Assembly: GCA_033002965.1 (NCBI GenBank)
Contig: JAURVB010000761.1
Span: 67,001-131,000 of the forward strand
Source of the DNA: Piper betle
Lineage: Eukaryota > Streptophyta > Magnoliopsida > Piperales > Piperaceae
Direction: 5' to 3'
DNA length: 64,000 nt
Shown one piece after another: positions 25,791 through 37,900 of this stretch; the first letter of the stretch is position 1; each line of letters opens with the position of its first letter. The notes below the pieces were generated by a model that saw nothing but the letters and a program-made list of their open reading frames with translations, did no database searches and was not told the origin of the DNA. The position numbers were made by a program, and so were the translations under genes.

Positions 25791-25899
25791 TCCCTCTTCT
25801 TAATTTTCTTGGATGCATATTTTAATTTGATAATAAGTTTTATAATCGTGAGGATTAAAAGTTTAAAATCAATAAGAAAACAAATATAATTTTACACTT

Positions 25900-26790
25900 G
25901 AGAAATTGCCGACGAGTTTCCCCTGTTCGGCGAGATGGGCAAGCATGGGCAAGCCCCGTCGGGAATCAGCGGCGACGACCGTTCCGACGTCGGAAGATGA
26001 TCCAACTCTCTTCTTCGATCAGTATAGGGTTGATCTCACGGCTGTGGATGCCGGCCTAGGGTGGTGAATAGACAAAAACAGGGGACGGCGGTGAAAACAG
26101 GGGCGACGGCGGTGGGTGAAGAAATCCGGCCGTCCTAGGTGGCGACGGGTTCCAATAGGTGCTGTAATTGATGTTCAAAGGGGTAGACACCGGTTGTGCT
26201 TCGCCGATAGCATCATGGGTTCCTTCACAGCAGTTCAGGCCGCCGGAACAGTCCATAACGGACGACCTTCTCGCCGGAATTCATGGCAGCGACGTGCAGA
26301 AGTGGGGAGGACGACCATACTCCATGCAACATCCAAAGGTGGCTGATCCTTACTGTTTTGAGGCCGGCATGAGGTCGTGGAACATATGAATTGGAGCAAG
26401 GTGCAAGAAAGGAGGGGTCTTGAGGCTGGGAGAAGAAGAACAGGCCAGGAGTTGGGCGCCATGGTGCAGCACATGGTCGTCTTGGTTAACTGCTGTAAAA
26501 CACGCACTTTAGACTTCCAATTGGTTGGTGGAGAAGGGTGAAGTTGAGGGAGGACGTGATTCAGGGTTTGAGTGCCAAGAAAAGGGGCGGAGAAGAAGGG
26601 CATGGTCTGGTTTTGGTGCTGGTTTTGGGTGCAGAGAAGAGTGGCGACGGGAAGAAGAAGAAGAAGAAGAAGAAGAAGAGAAGAGTGGCGACGGGAAGAA
26701 GAAGAAGAAGAAGAAGAAGAAGAAGAAGAAGGGTGGCAGTTTTGTAAATATGGGTTGACTCGATACCAACTTGAGTTAAAAAATAATACG
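25900..26790. mobile_element. GC-rich repeat body with GAA microsatellite and GACTCG module
   Basis: A body rich in GGCGACGG-type phrases ends in a (GAA)n run (about 26655-26735) interrupted by GAGAAGAGTGGCGACGGG. It is followed by GGTGGCAGTTTTGTAAATAT and a GACTCG dyad (about 26740-26785), the same module in minus orientation as in other elements here. No transposase or terminal repeat was found. The 186-codon minus frame is low-complexity serine from the microsatellite. Confidence 0.4.
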
Positions 26791-27318
26791 AACACGTAAT
26801 AAATCTTTAAAGATAATTATTTTAATTGGTTAGGGTAAAGTTACTAAACTAATTAGTTATTTGACGAAGTCGACATGGACATAGATAATAAAAAAATACG
26901 GTAATGGGAAACTGTCGATACTTAATCGGCATAATAAAAGCGATTAAATTAAATCGGACGGTTATAAGTGATTAATAAATAAAGATGTTACCTTTACCAT
27001 ATTAAATTTAATATTAGGTAAATAAAGTGATTATTTTAATAATAATAGTAATATATATTAGTCATTTAGTTGCATGCATTTCTACTCGAATAAAATTATA
27101 CTTATATATAATTTTATGTCTTCGTTCAGATTAAGATCATTGGTCGCAGCTGCAAGTTCGAAATATCCAGGTCCGTATAATTATTTAAAATGTTGTATTT
27201 TCCCTTGTGGATAACCTGGTCAGCCTGAGCCCAGATTCGACCACCATGCACTGAGTGCAACCGGGGTCAAGGAATTGACTCAGTCTGACACGGGCTATGC
27301 CCTTCATAATCAAATAAT

Positions 27319-28214
27319 GGACATGATGGACTGACCCATCAGCCAATAAATTGGACATGGCGGATTGGACTCGCCAGCCAATTACGGACATGGTGGATTG
27401 GACCCACCAGCTGATAACGGACATGGCGGATTGGACTCGCCAGCCGGTAATGGACATGATGGACTGACCCATCAGCCAATAAATTGGACATGGCGGATTG
27501 GACTCGCCAGCCAATTACGGACATGGTGGATTGGACCCACCAGCCGATAACGGACATGGCGGATTGGACTCGCTAGCCGGTAATAGACATGATGGACTGA
27601 CCCATCAGCCAATAAATTGGACATGGCGGATTGGACTCGCCAGCCAATTACGGACATGGTGGATTGGACCCACCAGCCGATAACGGACATGGCGGATTGG
27701 ACTCGCCAGCTGATAATGGACATGATGGACTGACCCATCAGCCAATAAATTGGACATGGCGGATTGGACTCGCCAGCCAATTACGGACATGGTGGACTAA
27801 CCCATCAGCCAATAGATGGACATGGTGGACTGACCCATCAGCCAACTAATGGACATGGTGGATTGGACTCACCAGCCGATAATGAACATGGCAGATTGGA
27901 CTCGCTAGCCGGTAATGGACATGATGGACTGACCCATCAGCCAATAAATTGGACATGGCGGATTGGACTCGCCAGCCAATTACGGACATGGTGGACTAAC
28001 CCATCAGCCAATAGATGGACATGGTGGACTGACCCATCAGCCAACTAATGGACATGGTGGATTGGACTCACCAGCCGATAACGGACATGGCGGATTGGAC
28101 TCGCCAGCCGGTAATGTACATGATGGACTGACCCATCACCCAATAGGTGGACATGGTGGACTGACCCATCAGCCAACTAATGGACATGGTGGACTGAACC
28201 ATCAGCTAATAAAT
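27319..28214. repeat. 27-unit minisatellite, 33 bp monomer with higher-order repeats
   Basis: Exactly 27 head-to-tail monomers fill 896 bases: 22 of 33 bp and 5 of 34 bp, most starting GGACATG. Three four-monomer blocks of 133 bp come first, then two six-monomer blocks of 199 bp, then three extra monomers and a decayed 28th. Each monomer holds a short inverted repeat whose arms differ between monomer types but stay paired. The frames across it change with each 133 bp block, so the repeated peptides read from it (HGGLDSPA and similar) are not a protein. Confidence 0.92.
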
Positions 28215-28639
28215 GGTCATGTTGGAATGGTCACAAGTGCCAATATTATAGATAATGATAGGGAGTTTATGGACTTGTTTTATTTAATTATACGGCTTAG
28301 TGGTTAATCACTAACGCGGAATTGCCTCCGCAGGTTAGCAGCTGGACCTAAAGACTAAGAGACAACAGGGTGGTTTTTCTACCAACGCAGGTGGTGAACG
28401 GTTAATAAGCGGACTTCTCTTTTTACTTTTCTTGTGTTATAAATGTGGCTATGGGAAACGGTCCAAGACTGTGGGATAATTACTTCATGCATTGTCATTT
28501 GAAAATAAGTTCTTTTGAGTTAGAAATGCTAGACTTATTTGCTTCATATTATTCATGTAACCTTTTAAGTAACAGCTGGTCCGGTTAGGATTGGTTGTTA
28601 TAGGGTTGGGTTTTGTTAAATTTTGAGTAACACCCTGCC

Positions 28640-28875
28640 AGCAAGGCCCACAATATCGTGAAAAATGGCGGGTCGTTACAGGGCGGGCGGCGGTGCCCTC
28701 GGCCACTGCCTGCCCGGCCGCCCCTCTGCTCGCTGCCCGTGCGGCCCAGCCCTCGGCCGTTGCCCGCTTAGGGCCGTGCCAGAGGAGGGGGGGGGTGGTT
28801 GGGGGATTGTTGTGGGCCGTTGGATTAGGATTCAACGGCAATGCTGCCAAAAGGGGGTAGCGCATAGTAGCTGCC

Positions 28876-28914
<39 letters not shown>
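28640..28914 (+). mobile_element. Hairpin-ended element (copy B), one end
   Basis: A GC-rich body (28660-28800) leads into GGGCCGTTGGATTAGGATTC, the conserved CCGTTGGAT hairpin (GCCGTTG / CAACGGC), then a second stem AGGGGGTAGC / GCTGCCCCCT and a (TA)n run at about 28878-28914. The left border is unclear. No coding capacity. Confidence 0.5.
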
Positions 28915-28920
<6 letters not shown>

Positions 28921-28985
28921 CTATGGTGCGCTGCAAAAACTTGCAGCGCACCATAGCACTCCTCATATATATATATGCAAATCAA
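28905..28985. mobile_element. Isolated terminal hairpin between TA runs (copy C)
   Basis: CTATGGTGCGCTGCAA and TTGCAGCGCACCATAG form a perfect 16 bp stem with a four-base loop. It is followed by CACTCCTCA and a TA run, the same CTCCTCA/TATA junction seen at the ends of neighbouring elements. There is no CCGTTGGAT hairpin and no body, so it looks like a truncated or minimal copy. Confidence 0.55.
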
Positions 28986-29370
28986 ACAAAAATATCCTTA
29001 TCCTCTATTATCTTTGTATAAAAGCAAATATTAATTTAAGTTAACATGAAAATATTAGCTTGTATTACCACTGTTTTTTTTCTATTTTTATGAACTTGCT
29101 AATGCAATTCACCAAAATTTTACTTAAAAAATTTAATAGTGAAATCCACCCCCAATTTCAACAACCCTAGCTAATATTTTAATGGCTTTTTTTTCTTTTT
29201 TACAAGACAACTTTTAGCCACAGGTTCACCCGATTACTAATATTATTATTAATGGGGTTCAAATATCACAAAAATGAAAGAATAGTACTAAATACATTTA
29301 TATTGTCAATACTCTTTCAAGATTAAAAAGGTGACAAAATGGCACAAATAAATAGAGGGAAGATTGGAAG

Positions 29371-29830
29371 TGTAAAACCCTAACTTTGGGTTATGGTATT
29401 ATCCAATTGTTGTTTTACTTGGTTCAGGCTGGTTTCGATTCAGTTCAAATTAGTTCAACTTTCAGATCATGGGTAGAGGGCCCAAATGACTATATGAACA
29501 TGTTATGGAGGTTGAAAATCTCTACTATACAATCGATAGCTTTAATTATGTTACTATAGAGCATGAATTATTAGCATATACACGAGGTATACGTGTGAAA
29601 CCCTAGCTTCAGTACCGGCTTATAGTTTTGTCCAGTTCTGGGTCAGTCTCAAGTTGGTTCTAGTGAATTCGAACTAGACCAATGTTTAGATCATAAGCAT
29701 GAAGCCCAGATAGCCGTATGAGTATATTATGGATGCTGAATATGTCCGACATATATATGATAGCTTCAATTATACTATAACAGAACATGAGTTATTAATG
29801 TATATATAAGATATATATATATTTTTTGTG
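29371..29830. repeat. Tandem pair of LTR-end-like fragments, ~223 bp each
   Basis: TGTAAAACCCTA at 29371 and TGTGAAACCCTA at 29594 start two collinear copies. Each runs through a CAGTTC/GGTTCA-rich stretch to ACAGAACATGAGTTATTA or a similar end. The start and this end resemble the first 200 bases of the solo LTR at 46884 (TGTAAAACCC, later ACAGAACAGAATGAG). I infer old fragments of the same LTR family. Confidence 0.45.
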
Positions 29831-31691
29831 TGTTAGTGAGGGTTTTATGAATAAATCTAAGCTGTTGTAGTGTTTAGTATTCGTTTGAGATTTTCAAGAT
29901 ATTTCATTTATTAAATACATCTTAAGGATTTCAGATTACTTAATTACCCCTGTGGTCCTAACTTTATTTGAGTAAATAAATTTTTGCCTCTTTGAGTTCA
30001 AGGTTTAAGGCTCAATTAGCCTTTTTGCCTTAATTTCCGCCTATAAAATTACTTTTAGGCACAAACGATCACAACTTATGTTACAATAAAGTATGAATTT
30101 CTGATTAGAGCTTTATATATATATATATAGGTGAGCCTACTAAGCCCACAAGTTGTTGGGGTTTTAGATTGTACCACGTGGTAAGATCAAAATAGTTCAC
30201 GTTAGCCTTAGCTTCATTAACTATTTTTAAGAGATTTTCCAACAATTTTAGATGATTTTCGGTAATGTTTTTCTTTTGTGATGGAAAACATCTTTCTTTT
30301 CTCGCATTTTCTTTCAAACCAAATAACTAAAATATGAGAAAAATACACTTTTTATATATTTTTTTCTTTCTCACAGACCAAACAAACCCTTAAAGAAAAC
30401 AACAATGGCCAATGATCTAATTTATTGAGAAAGTGGCTCATTATACTTTAATTTGAAAGCAGAAAGTGGTAACCTAACTTATAGAAACTTCCTCACAACT
30501 TAAGAATGGCAACAAATTTTAATTTAAATTTTCATAAGATTTTGTTTAATTAGTAAACAAAAAGATTTGTGTTTGATATTAAGTTGTTAGGGAGTTCTTT
30601 TGATTTAGTTGTTAAGTTTCCAAATCATTTGCTTAAATACGGTGTTTGGTTGTATTTTTTTGACCATTTTTTTAATAGAAAAAAATAAAAACAGAAAAGT
30701 GGCACAAATGATGTTAAAAAATACGAGTCTTTACAAAGAAAACGTGAAAAAAAGGAGGAGGATTGAGCGTTTTTTTTCTAAAAAGAGTTACGGGGACAGG
30801 TAGCCGCCTGTTCCACCACCATCATGGACAGCTAGGACCTGGCCGCCCTTCTCCACCTCATGGGCGGCCAGATCCTGGCCGCCGTTTCCTCTATCACGGG
30901 CGGCCAAGCCCTGGCTGCCCCTTTAACCTCATGGGCGGCTAGGGCCTGACCTCCCCTTTTCCATCTCTTGTTAGGCCGCCATTTTCACCTCATTTCCTGG
31001 TTGCCCTTTTCCACCTTATGGCCTCGCTCTCTACCATGTAATGGCCGCCCCTTCTAGGTGAAGGGGAGACTATGTATAAGGCAGCCTCTTAATTTTTTTT
31101 TAAAAAAAATAATTTTTGCAAAACATAATTTTAACCACTTTTGAAGGAAAAAATTTTTTCCAAAAAGTTTTTTGTTATCAAATTTTTTTGAGAAATCAAA
31201 GAAAAAAAAGTGTTAATTAATCACCCTACTAGCTTCCATTATCTTAAACTTATATTTATTAGTACAAAGACAAACTTAATCATTCATTTTTTATTGGTGA
31301 CCGCAAGTAATAACATGGACCTTTCAGACATAAGTGAGGATAAACATAAAAACCTGACAAGATAATAACAAACAAGAAAACAATTATGTCTTGCTAACAA
31401 AACCATTATAAAGATAATATTAAATTTACTTAATATTTGCAAAATATCATATGATTCATATTCCAAAATATCTGCTAGCAAAATGAATTGTTGAACCACA
31501 TAATTCTTAATATATTTGTCTAAAGTGCAGAGAGCTGTTTTGAAGTTTCTCTTTATATTCATCTCTCATGGTTTTACTTTTCTACAAGTTTCTGAACATC
31601 TTAGTTATCTTTATGTTTTTGTAGTCAAAATTACCAGGAGACCATTATGCAAAAATAAGGGATTGATTGCCTTTTACTTTTTATTTTTTAG
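29831..31691. other. Intergenic DNA with a hairpin-forming minisatellite
   Basis: AT-rich DNA without a gene, except for 30795-31070. There, about five ~50 bp units carry GGGCGGCCAGATCCTGGCCG and decayed versions separated by pyrimidine runs with CCACCTCATG. The best unit is a near-perfect palindrome. No upstream exons of the following TraB gene were found. Confidence 0.5.
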
Positions 31692-32302
31692 AATGAAAGA
31701 GGTGAGAGTTTTTTCTCGTTTGCCAGAGACGTAACCCTGAAATCAACAAAAGCTATGGTGCAAGCAGCTTCTATTCCGAAAGATCTTGGGCCTCGGAGAT
31801 CGAAGCTCCTGTGGGCTTCCAGGGTTTTACCAATGCCACTTGTGGGCCTCCTCACAATTGGTAGTGTCTGCGCTCAAGCAGAAAGTCAGGCATCTGAATA
31901 TCCTGAACGTGAGGCATTATCCAGACTTGATTGTGGTGCTGCTATGAAAGTTTACTTGGCTAGACGGCTGACCTCTGAGTAAGCCATATGTCAACTCAAG
32001 TTAGAGAATTTTCGCTAATTCTTGTTAGGAGAGTTTGTGCGAAATAACAAGTCCTTACTGACAAGCTTTGTTTCTGAAGGTTTACTCAGGTTACTTCTTC
32101 AATTGAAGAGAATTCAATGATAATTGTAGTCAGGGACAGGGTTGCTGTGGAGGCATTAAGATCAGCTATGGACGATAGACACAATAAAATTGCAGTACTC
32201 TATGGAGGTGGGCACATGCCAGATTTAGGCAGACGATTGCGAGAAGAGCTTGAACTGTATCCGTCATACGTCCAGTGGATAACTTGTGTTTTTATTGTGT
32301 GA
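31692..32302 (+). CDS. TraB-domain protein, 3'-terminal exons only
   Basis: C-terminal part of a plant TraB-domain protein, a family predicted to be metalloprotease-like and often organellar, function unknown. Exon 31692-31978 starts after a TTTTTTAG acceptor with NERGESFFSFARD, then SKLLWASRVLPMPLVGLL. Exon 32080-32302 joins in phase and reads EFTQVTSSIEENS, VAVEAL, then AVLYGGGHMPDLGRRLREE, the conserved GGGHxP block, and stops at 32302. Splice phases are perfect and no frame break is seen. The N-terminal half is missing; no matching exons were found in the 3 kb upstream, which is repeat-rich. It is either a fragment or a gene with a very long intron starting before this region. Confidence 0.7.
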
Positions 32303-32510
32303 TATGATGAGCGCTTTTTTATTTGGATTTGTATTTAGGCGATGTTATTCATTTGCTAAGAAATATCTCCAATGTGAGAAAATTTGCGTTTTTGGTTGCT
32401 TGTGATGTGAAGACGGTGTAAATGTGACTTGCCTTCTCATATTTTGTTTGTTCTTGTGAGTGACGTTTTTTGTTGGCTGTGCTGGATCTCATGCGGCTCC
32501 GACGGTGAAG

Positions 32511-33320
32511 CATGGTTGCATAAATTGGAATCGGAATCGGAATCGGTTTTTCAGGGAGTCGGAATCGGTCTAAATCAAACAGGAATCGGTCCAATTGAGT
32601 CGGTCCAAATCGGTCATATACAATAATTTGACAACTCATAAATAAATATATAAAAATTAAATATTAATGTCATTTTGATATTATTATATATATTATATTT
32701 TATAATATTTTTAAGATTTTTTTAAAAATTATTTTGAATTAGTTATTATTTTATACCGAGTCGGACACAAGTCAAGTTTTAATTACAAAAATGCCACCAC
32801 AGTTATTTCTCACCCACGACCGTTCTCTCCCCCATCCACCCTCCTTCCAAGTCGCCGCCGTCGCCGCTGCCGCCGCGCCCCCTCCCCCAGACCCGATCCG
32901 CCACGCCCCGCCTCCCCTCGCCAGCCCCTCCCTCTCCCTCCCCGCCTCCCCCGCCGACCGTGCCCCACCCCTCCAGATCGTCCCCCGTCGCCCAGTCGTT
33001 GCGTCGTTACTCGCCGTCGCCGCCGTAAGGTAAGTTTAGGTTTTTAAAATTTCAATTTTAATTTTACCCTTATTTAAATAATTGAATTAATATTATATTT
33101 AGGGTATTTTGGTAATTTACCTACAAAACCAATTTTTCCGATTCACCCCGACTCCGAATCCGATTTAAATCGGTCAGAATCAGGGGTGACTCGGTCGAGT
33201 TGGATGCCGATTCGACCGGCCGATTCGGGCCGACCGATTCGGCCCCAAAATTAGATCGGTACGATGTCAATCTGATTTAAATCGGCCAATTTTACTTAAA
33301 ATCGACCGATTGGTACAATT
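32511..33320 (+). mobile_element. Third hAT-type element, degraded
   Basis: It starts CATGGTTGCATAAATTGG, nearly identical to the end of the element at 631. It repeats the same order: AATCGG cluster, AT-rich arm, GACTCG module at about 32755-32800, GC-rich core (32800-33030), GGTATTTTGGTAATTT and AATCGGCC-rich terminus. The right end (CCGATTGGTACAATTGTA) is diverged and I see no 8 bp duplication, so it is probably old or truncated. It lies 208 bp downstream of the TraB stop codon, possibly within its 3' untranslated region. Confidence 0.65.
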
Positions 33321-34967
33321 GTAGGGGAGGAGGCAGTTGGTGCGTCCACGGAAGGTGCGGGACTAGCAACTTTAAGAATACCATGTGGTTTCTTTCAGTG
33401 AGATGAATGCTACTACAAAAAGGGCCTGACTTTGTTCTGTGACTGTTTTTTGTCAATTTTGATTTTATACATTTTCAGGATTATTTGAGATTAATGAGTA
33501 ATGACTGATAGCATTAGAAATTATCTTCAAAGGGTATGCTCTTGTTCAGTATATGAACTTGTAATTCATTTATTTTTCCGCGTCATAGATGTTTGCTTGC
33601 ATTTATTGTAAAAAGACTTGTTTCTGCTAGCAAGATGGTTTTGTTGTCAAACTCTGAATTATCGGATCAGAATGCAGAGCCCTGATGGTGGTAGATGTGG
33701 TTATTCCTATTGCTGCTATCAGCCCTCGATTATTTACTCTCCATTATAGGCGAGAACACGTGTGGGCTTGGAAGATTTTGCAAGGGAATTTCTAAGTTTG
33801 CAGGCTAAGCTTTTGGGACCGCATGAATAAGCTTTGAGAGCTCATGAGTTTTGTTCTTATGTGTTACTATGAAGAGGAATGCAAGGGAGTTCGAGGAATA
33901 GTTTCTGGATCAAAATTCCGTTGATTGTGCTTATTTGTAGTGAAATTTGAAGTGGCGGCTTTTGATTTATGCAATGATCCCCTCCGCCCTGTTAGCCACT
34001 TGGAATAATGCTAACCTCTTATGTTGTAATCGTATTGATCATCTTCAAATTGGGTAGAGCTAATAGCTGCTCAAGTGTGTTCATCCTCCCGAGTAGTTTC
34101 AAATGCATTTGAAGAGCTTAAAAGAAGCTCGTTGTAGGCTAAAAAATTGGAATGGAACATGCTTATTTCCTATTTGTTCGTCATCTCCTATATTGTGCAA
34201 TATTGGCTTTGCCATCATAAAAGAAGAGTGGTGCTTTGTCAGATAAGCTCCTTCCCTGACGGTGTTGCAACGTTGATGCTTTGCAGTAACCTCCAAATTC
34301 AAGGTAGCACTCAAAAACTAATTGTTAAGGTTAGCGAACGATGGCGTCGGGTTGGGTTCCATATTAAAAACCTGAGATGGGACCCAAATGTATATATCCT
34401 TTTCTTGAATTTAGACTTGATTGAAGCAGCCCAGACTCTAACCAATCTCAAATATATACGTTTAAATAAAAATATGTGAAAGTTAAAATTTTCATGATAA
34501 ATTGTCGTGTCGTTTACAAGAAAATATGTTGTATTTTAGTAGATATTTTATTATAAGAAGAAAAAACAAGTTTAAACAAAAACTAAAACTTCTATTATTG
34601 GAGGGTTTGGGTCTTTATTAGAATGAAATTGAAACACCAAACTGGTAGAAACCCAAGTCAACGAGAAGGCCGGGATTTTCTTTAGAAGAAAATTTTAAAA
34701 ATGCCACCATTGATTAAAATAAATGCTCGCAGATTAAGAGTTTGTTTGGTCCGACTCTCTAAATTAAAATTTTTTAATGAAACGCCTCCCTCCACTGCAC
34801 GAAGCCTGGGTCGAGTCCCACGAGCATCCCGTGACAGAAGACATTTGTTGCCCATAAGACTGACTATCCTCCCATAGCCTCATATATAGCACGCTGCTTA
34901 GAATAATCCTTGGCCAGCCATGGGCGCGGCGCAAATTCATGCATAATAGAAGAGGTTTGATGCAGCC
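33321..34967. other. Intergenic DNA between TraB fragment and FKBP gene
   Basis: No gene recognised. CTACTACAAAAAGGGCCTGA at about 33411 resembles a CACTA-type end but is isolated. The last 200 bases probably contain the FKBP promoter and leader. Confidence 0.35.
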
Positions 34968-37900
34968 ATGGAGATGATGGATGACATAGACGAGCAGACG
35001 GTTCCCCCTGTCAATGGTGTGGGCTGTGAATTCCGGCCTCTCTATCCGGAGAAGCCACCAGACGAGTGCCTGCTAATTACGAAGCGTGGATTGAAGAAGA
35101 AGGTAGTCAGAGGTGGGGAAGGGTGGGAGGTCCCTGATGAAGGGGATGAAATCACAGGTGACCACCCTTTTCTTCTTTCTGCTAAATTATTTGTGTTTGA
35201 TATATGATCGCGCTCTTTTGAATTCCTACTATAGCCATATTGTGTTTCTAAATGTTTGGATGATACAAAGTATGTTTTTTGTGTTTCTTCTGCAGTTCAC
35301 TATACGGCTACTGCAGGACCGGATGGTCATCGGTTTGCCTCCAGCAAGGACGATGGGAAGCCCTTGGTTTTGCATCTTGGGGAAGGTATTTTGTCGTGGC
35401 TTATCACTTGGTACGCTCTTGTTGTCATAACTGCTATGTATTCATTGGTTGCTCCTGTTTTCCCTGACTATAGACAACACACTTCAAGAATGTACAGAGG
35501 GGATTCTTACTATGAGGAAAGGTGAAATTTCCATTTTCACTCTTCCTCCACAAGTATGGCGAGGATTTGAACTTCTCTACCCTGACATTCCGGTCCATGC
35601 CACTCTCCAATTTGAAGTCGAGCTAATTTCTTGGTTGAAGGTGGTTGATGTGTGCAATGATGGCGGCTTATTGAAGAAAATCCTCGTCAAAAGTGTGATT
35701 CTGGAACGGCCGCAGAAGAAAGACCAAGTAACAGGTGATCAACTCCAGGTTTCATGGTATAATCTCATCTCTGGAGTATGAAGAGAAAGGTGTTCATGCC
35801 CCTCTTATCATTTTTCTGATGCAGTTACATATCAAGTGAGGCTTGAGGATGGGAGCCTTGTTGCAAGGACTTCAGAAGAAGGGGTTGAATTTCTCATAGC
35901 TGATGGTAATGGGATTTGAATTTTTCCTGTGACATTGTATAGATGAACATTCTCTCTTAGTGTTGTTCTTTCCTTAAATATTATATGACTGATCAGGTCA
36001 CCTATGCCCTGCCATTGCAAAGTCTGTTGTCACCATGCGCAAAGGTGAAAAGGCTCTTTTGAGGGTGTTACCAACATGTAAGATTGATAACGAAATTTTA
36101 TTCTGTGAAAATTCATTTTGATGGGAATTGTGAGCCTTAATTATATATATGGGTAATCGCTTCTGACTCAGATGCATTTGGTACCCAAGGAAGAAGGGCA
36201 ATAGGTGGATTTTCAGCAGTTCCCCCAAATGCCGTCATTACTATCTCCTTGGAACTAGTTGCTTACAAAATCATAGAATATGTCACAGAGGACATGGAAG
36301 TTATTAAGAAAATTATCAGTACAGGAAAGGGCTTTTTGAAACCTAATACTGGAACCAGAGCTCAAAGTAAGTACAACACCATTTATAATAATATTGTGGC
36401 CTTGACATTATCTGGGAACTTGTGAAATTGACAAGAGATCAGTTAGGTACACTGCTAAGAGTTCAAATGGGGTAATCTTTGACAAACGAGGTTATGAAGG
36501 AGAAGATCCTTTGAGTTCACGGTTGATGAAGGTAATCTAACATATTCTCATCTCTCATTCTTCATCCGTATGCTTGTCAATGCTAGCTACTTGTTGAAGA
36601 ACTGGAGTTTTGCAGACGAGGTTGTAAGTGGTTTAGATCTAGCTGTCTCAACCATGAAAAAGGGGAGTTCGCTCTCGTCATAGTGAGCCCATCTCATGGC
36701 TTTGGAAATACTGAGATGAAAACCAAATGGGGTGTGATTCCCCCGCGTTCAACTCTTTATTATGAAGTTGAGATGGTAAATTTTCAAAAGGTTAGTACAA
36801 GCATACATCAAAGGAAATGCAAAAACATTTTTTAAGCAAAGCTCTGAACATGTGCTAATGATTGCTCATATTTGAATATTGCAAAAACACAGATATGAAT
36901 TAATCTGTTCAATCATGAGCTCCATATCTGTTCCATATTTATAGTGTGTATACTTCTTTTGAACAAGAAGTGATGCTATTATTTGTGACATAATCAATCA
37001 TGTATATTTAGGTGAAGGAATCATGGGATATGGAGCCTGATGAGAGAATTGCATATGCCAAGAAGCGTAAAGAGGAAGGTAATTCTTATTACAAGGCTGG
37101 AAAATACATCCGAGCTTCTTTGAGATATGATATGGTATGTATTCCTGCATTTTGAATCAGTGAATTTTATTGGAAGTACAAACATGCTTTCTTTTTTCGT
37201 TTAAGGCATTGTCTTTAGTAAATGACTACGAACTGGAAGGGTGAAAAACTTGGTCACTGGCCTACAACTAGCTCATCTACTCATATTGTTCTCTCTTAAT
37301 CCTCTGCAGGGTGCGAAGTATGTGGAATTTGATAGTACTTTCAATCAGGAGCAGAAAAAGATGGGTAACTTTTTCAGAGTGACCTGCATTTTGAATAATG
37401 CAGCTTGCAAACTGAAACTGAATGAATTCCGGGAAGCTGCGAAGCTCTGTGCAAAGGTTAGTGGGTGCATTCCGGATCTAAATGCCAACAATAATTGGCG
37501 ATTTCTTCACTAAAATTGATAAAACCTTTCTGATTTTCCTTTAAATGATTCAGGCTTTGCAATTAGAGCCTGACAACGTGAAGGCTCTCTACCGTAGAGC
37601 TCAGTCTTACATGGAGACAAGTGATCTGGACTTGGCAGAAATAGACTTATTGGCTGCAAAGGAAATTGAGCCAGACAATGAGTAAGTATCTAAATCAATT
37701 ACTCCTATTTTCTCCTTCTGATATCTTGCCCATGCATTTTAAACAGAATCGATGACTGCACATCTTTTTCAATTCTGAAACTTTACTCTATTGAATAGTT
37801 AAGTGTCAAAACTTTGCCTAGCCGCTGCCAGACCATCAACGGATGAAGGAATAATTGTGGAAACATTGTGTGTCATGAACCACAATGTCCTCCAACAATT

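Noticed and set aside
27319..28214. Overlapping frames of 60-114 codons with repeating HGGLDSPA-type peptides
   Set aside because: They come from the 33 bp minisatellite; the frame shifts by one with every 133 bp block, so no protein is conserved.
27319..28214. Regularly spaced repeats resembling a CRISPR array
   Set aside because: Units are contiguous with no unique spacers, and the genome is that of a plant.
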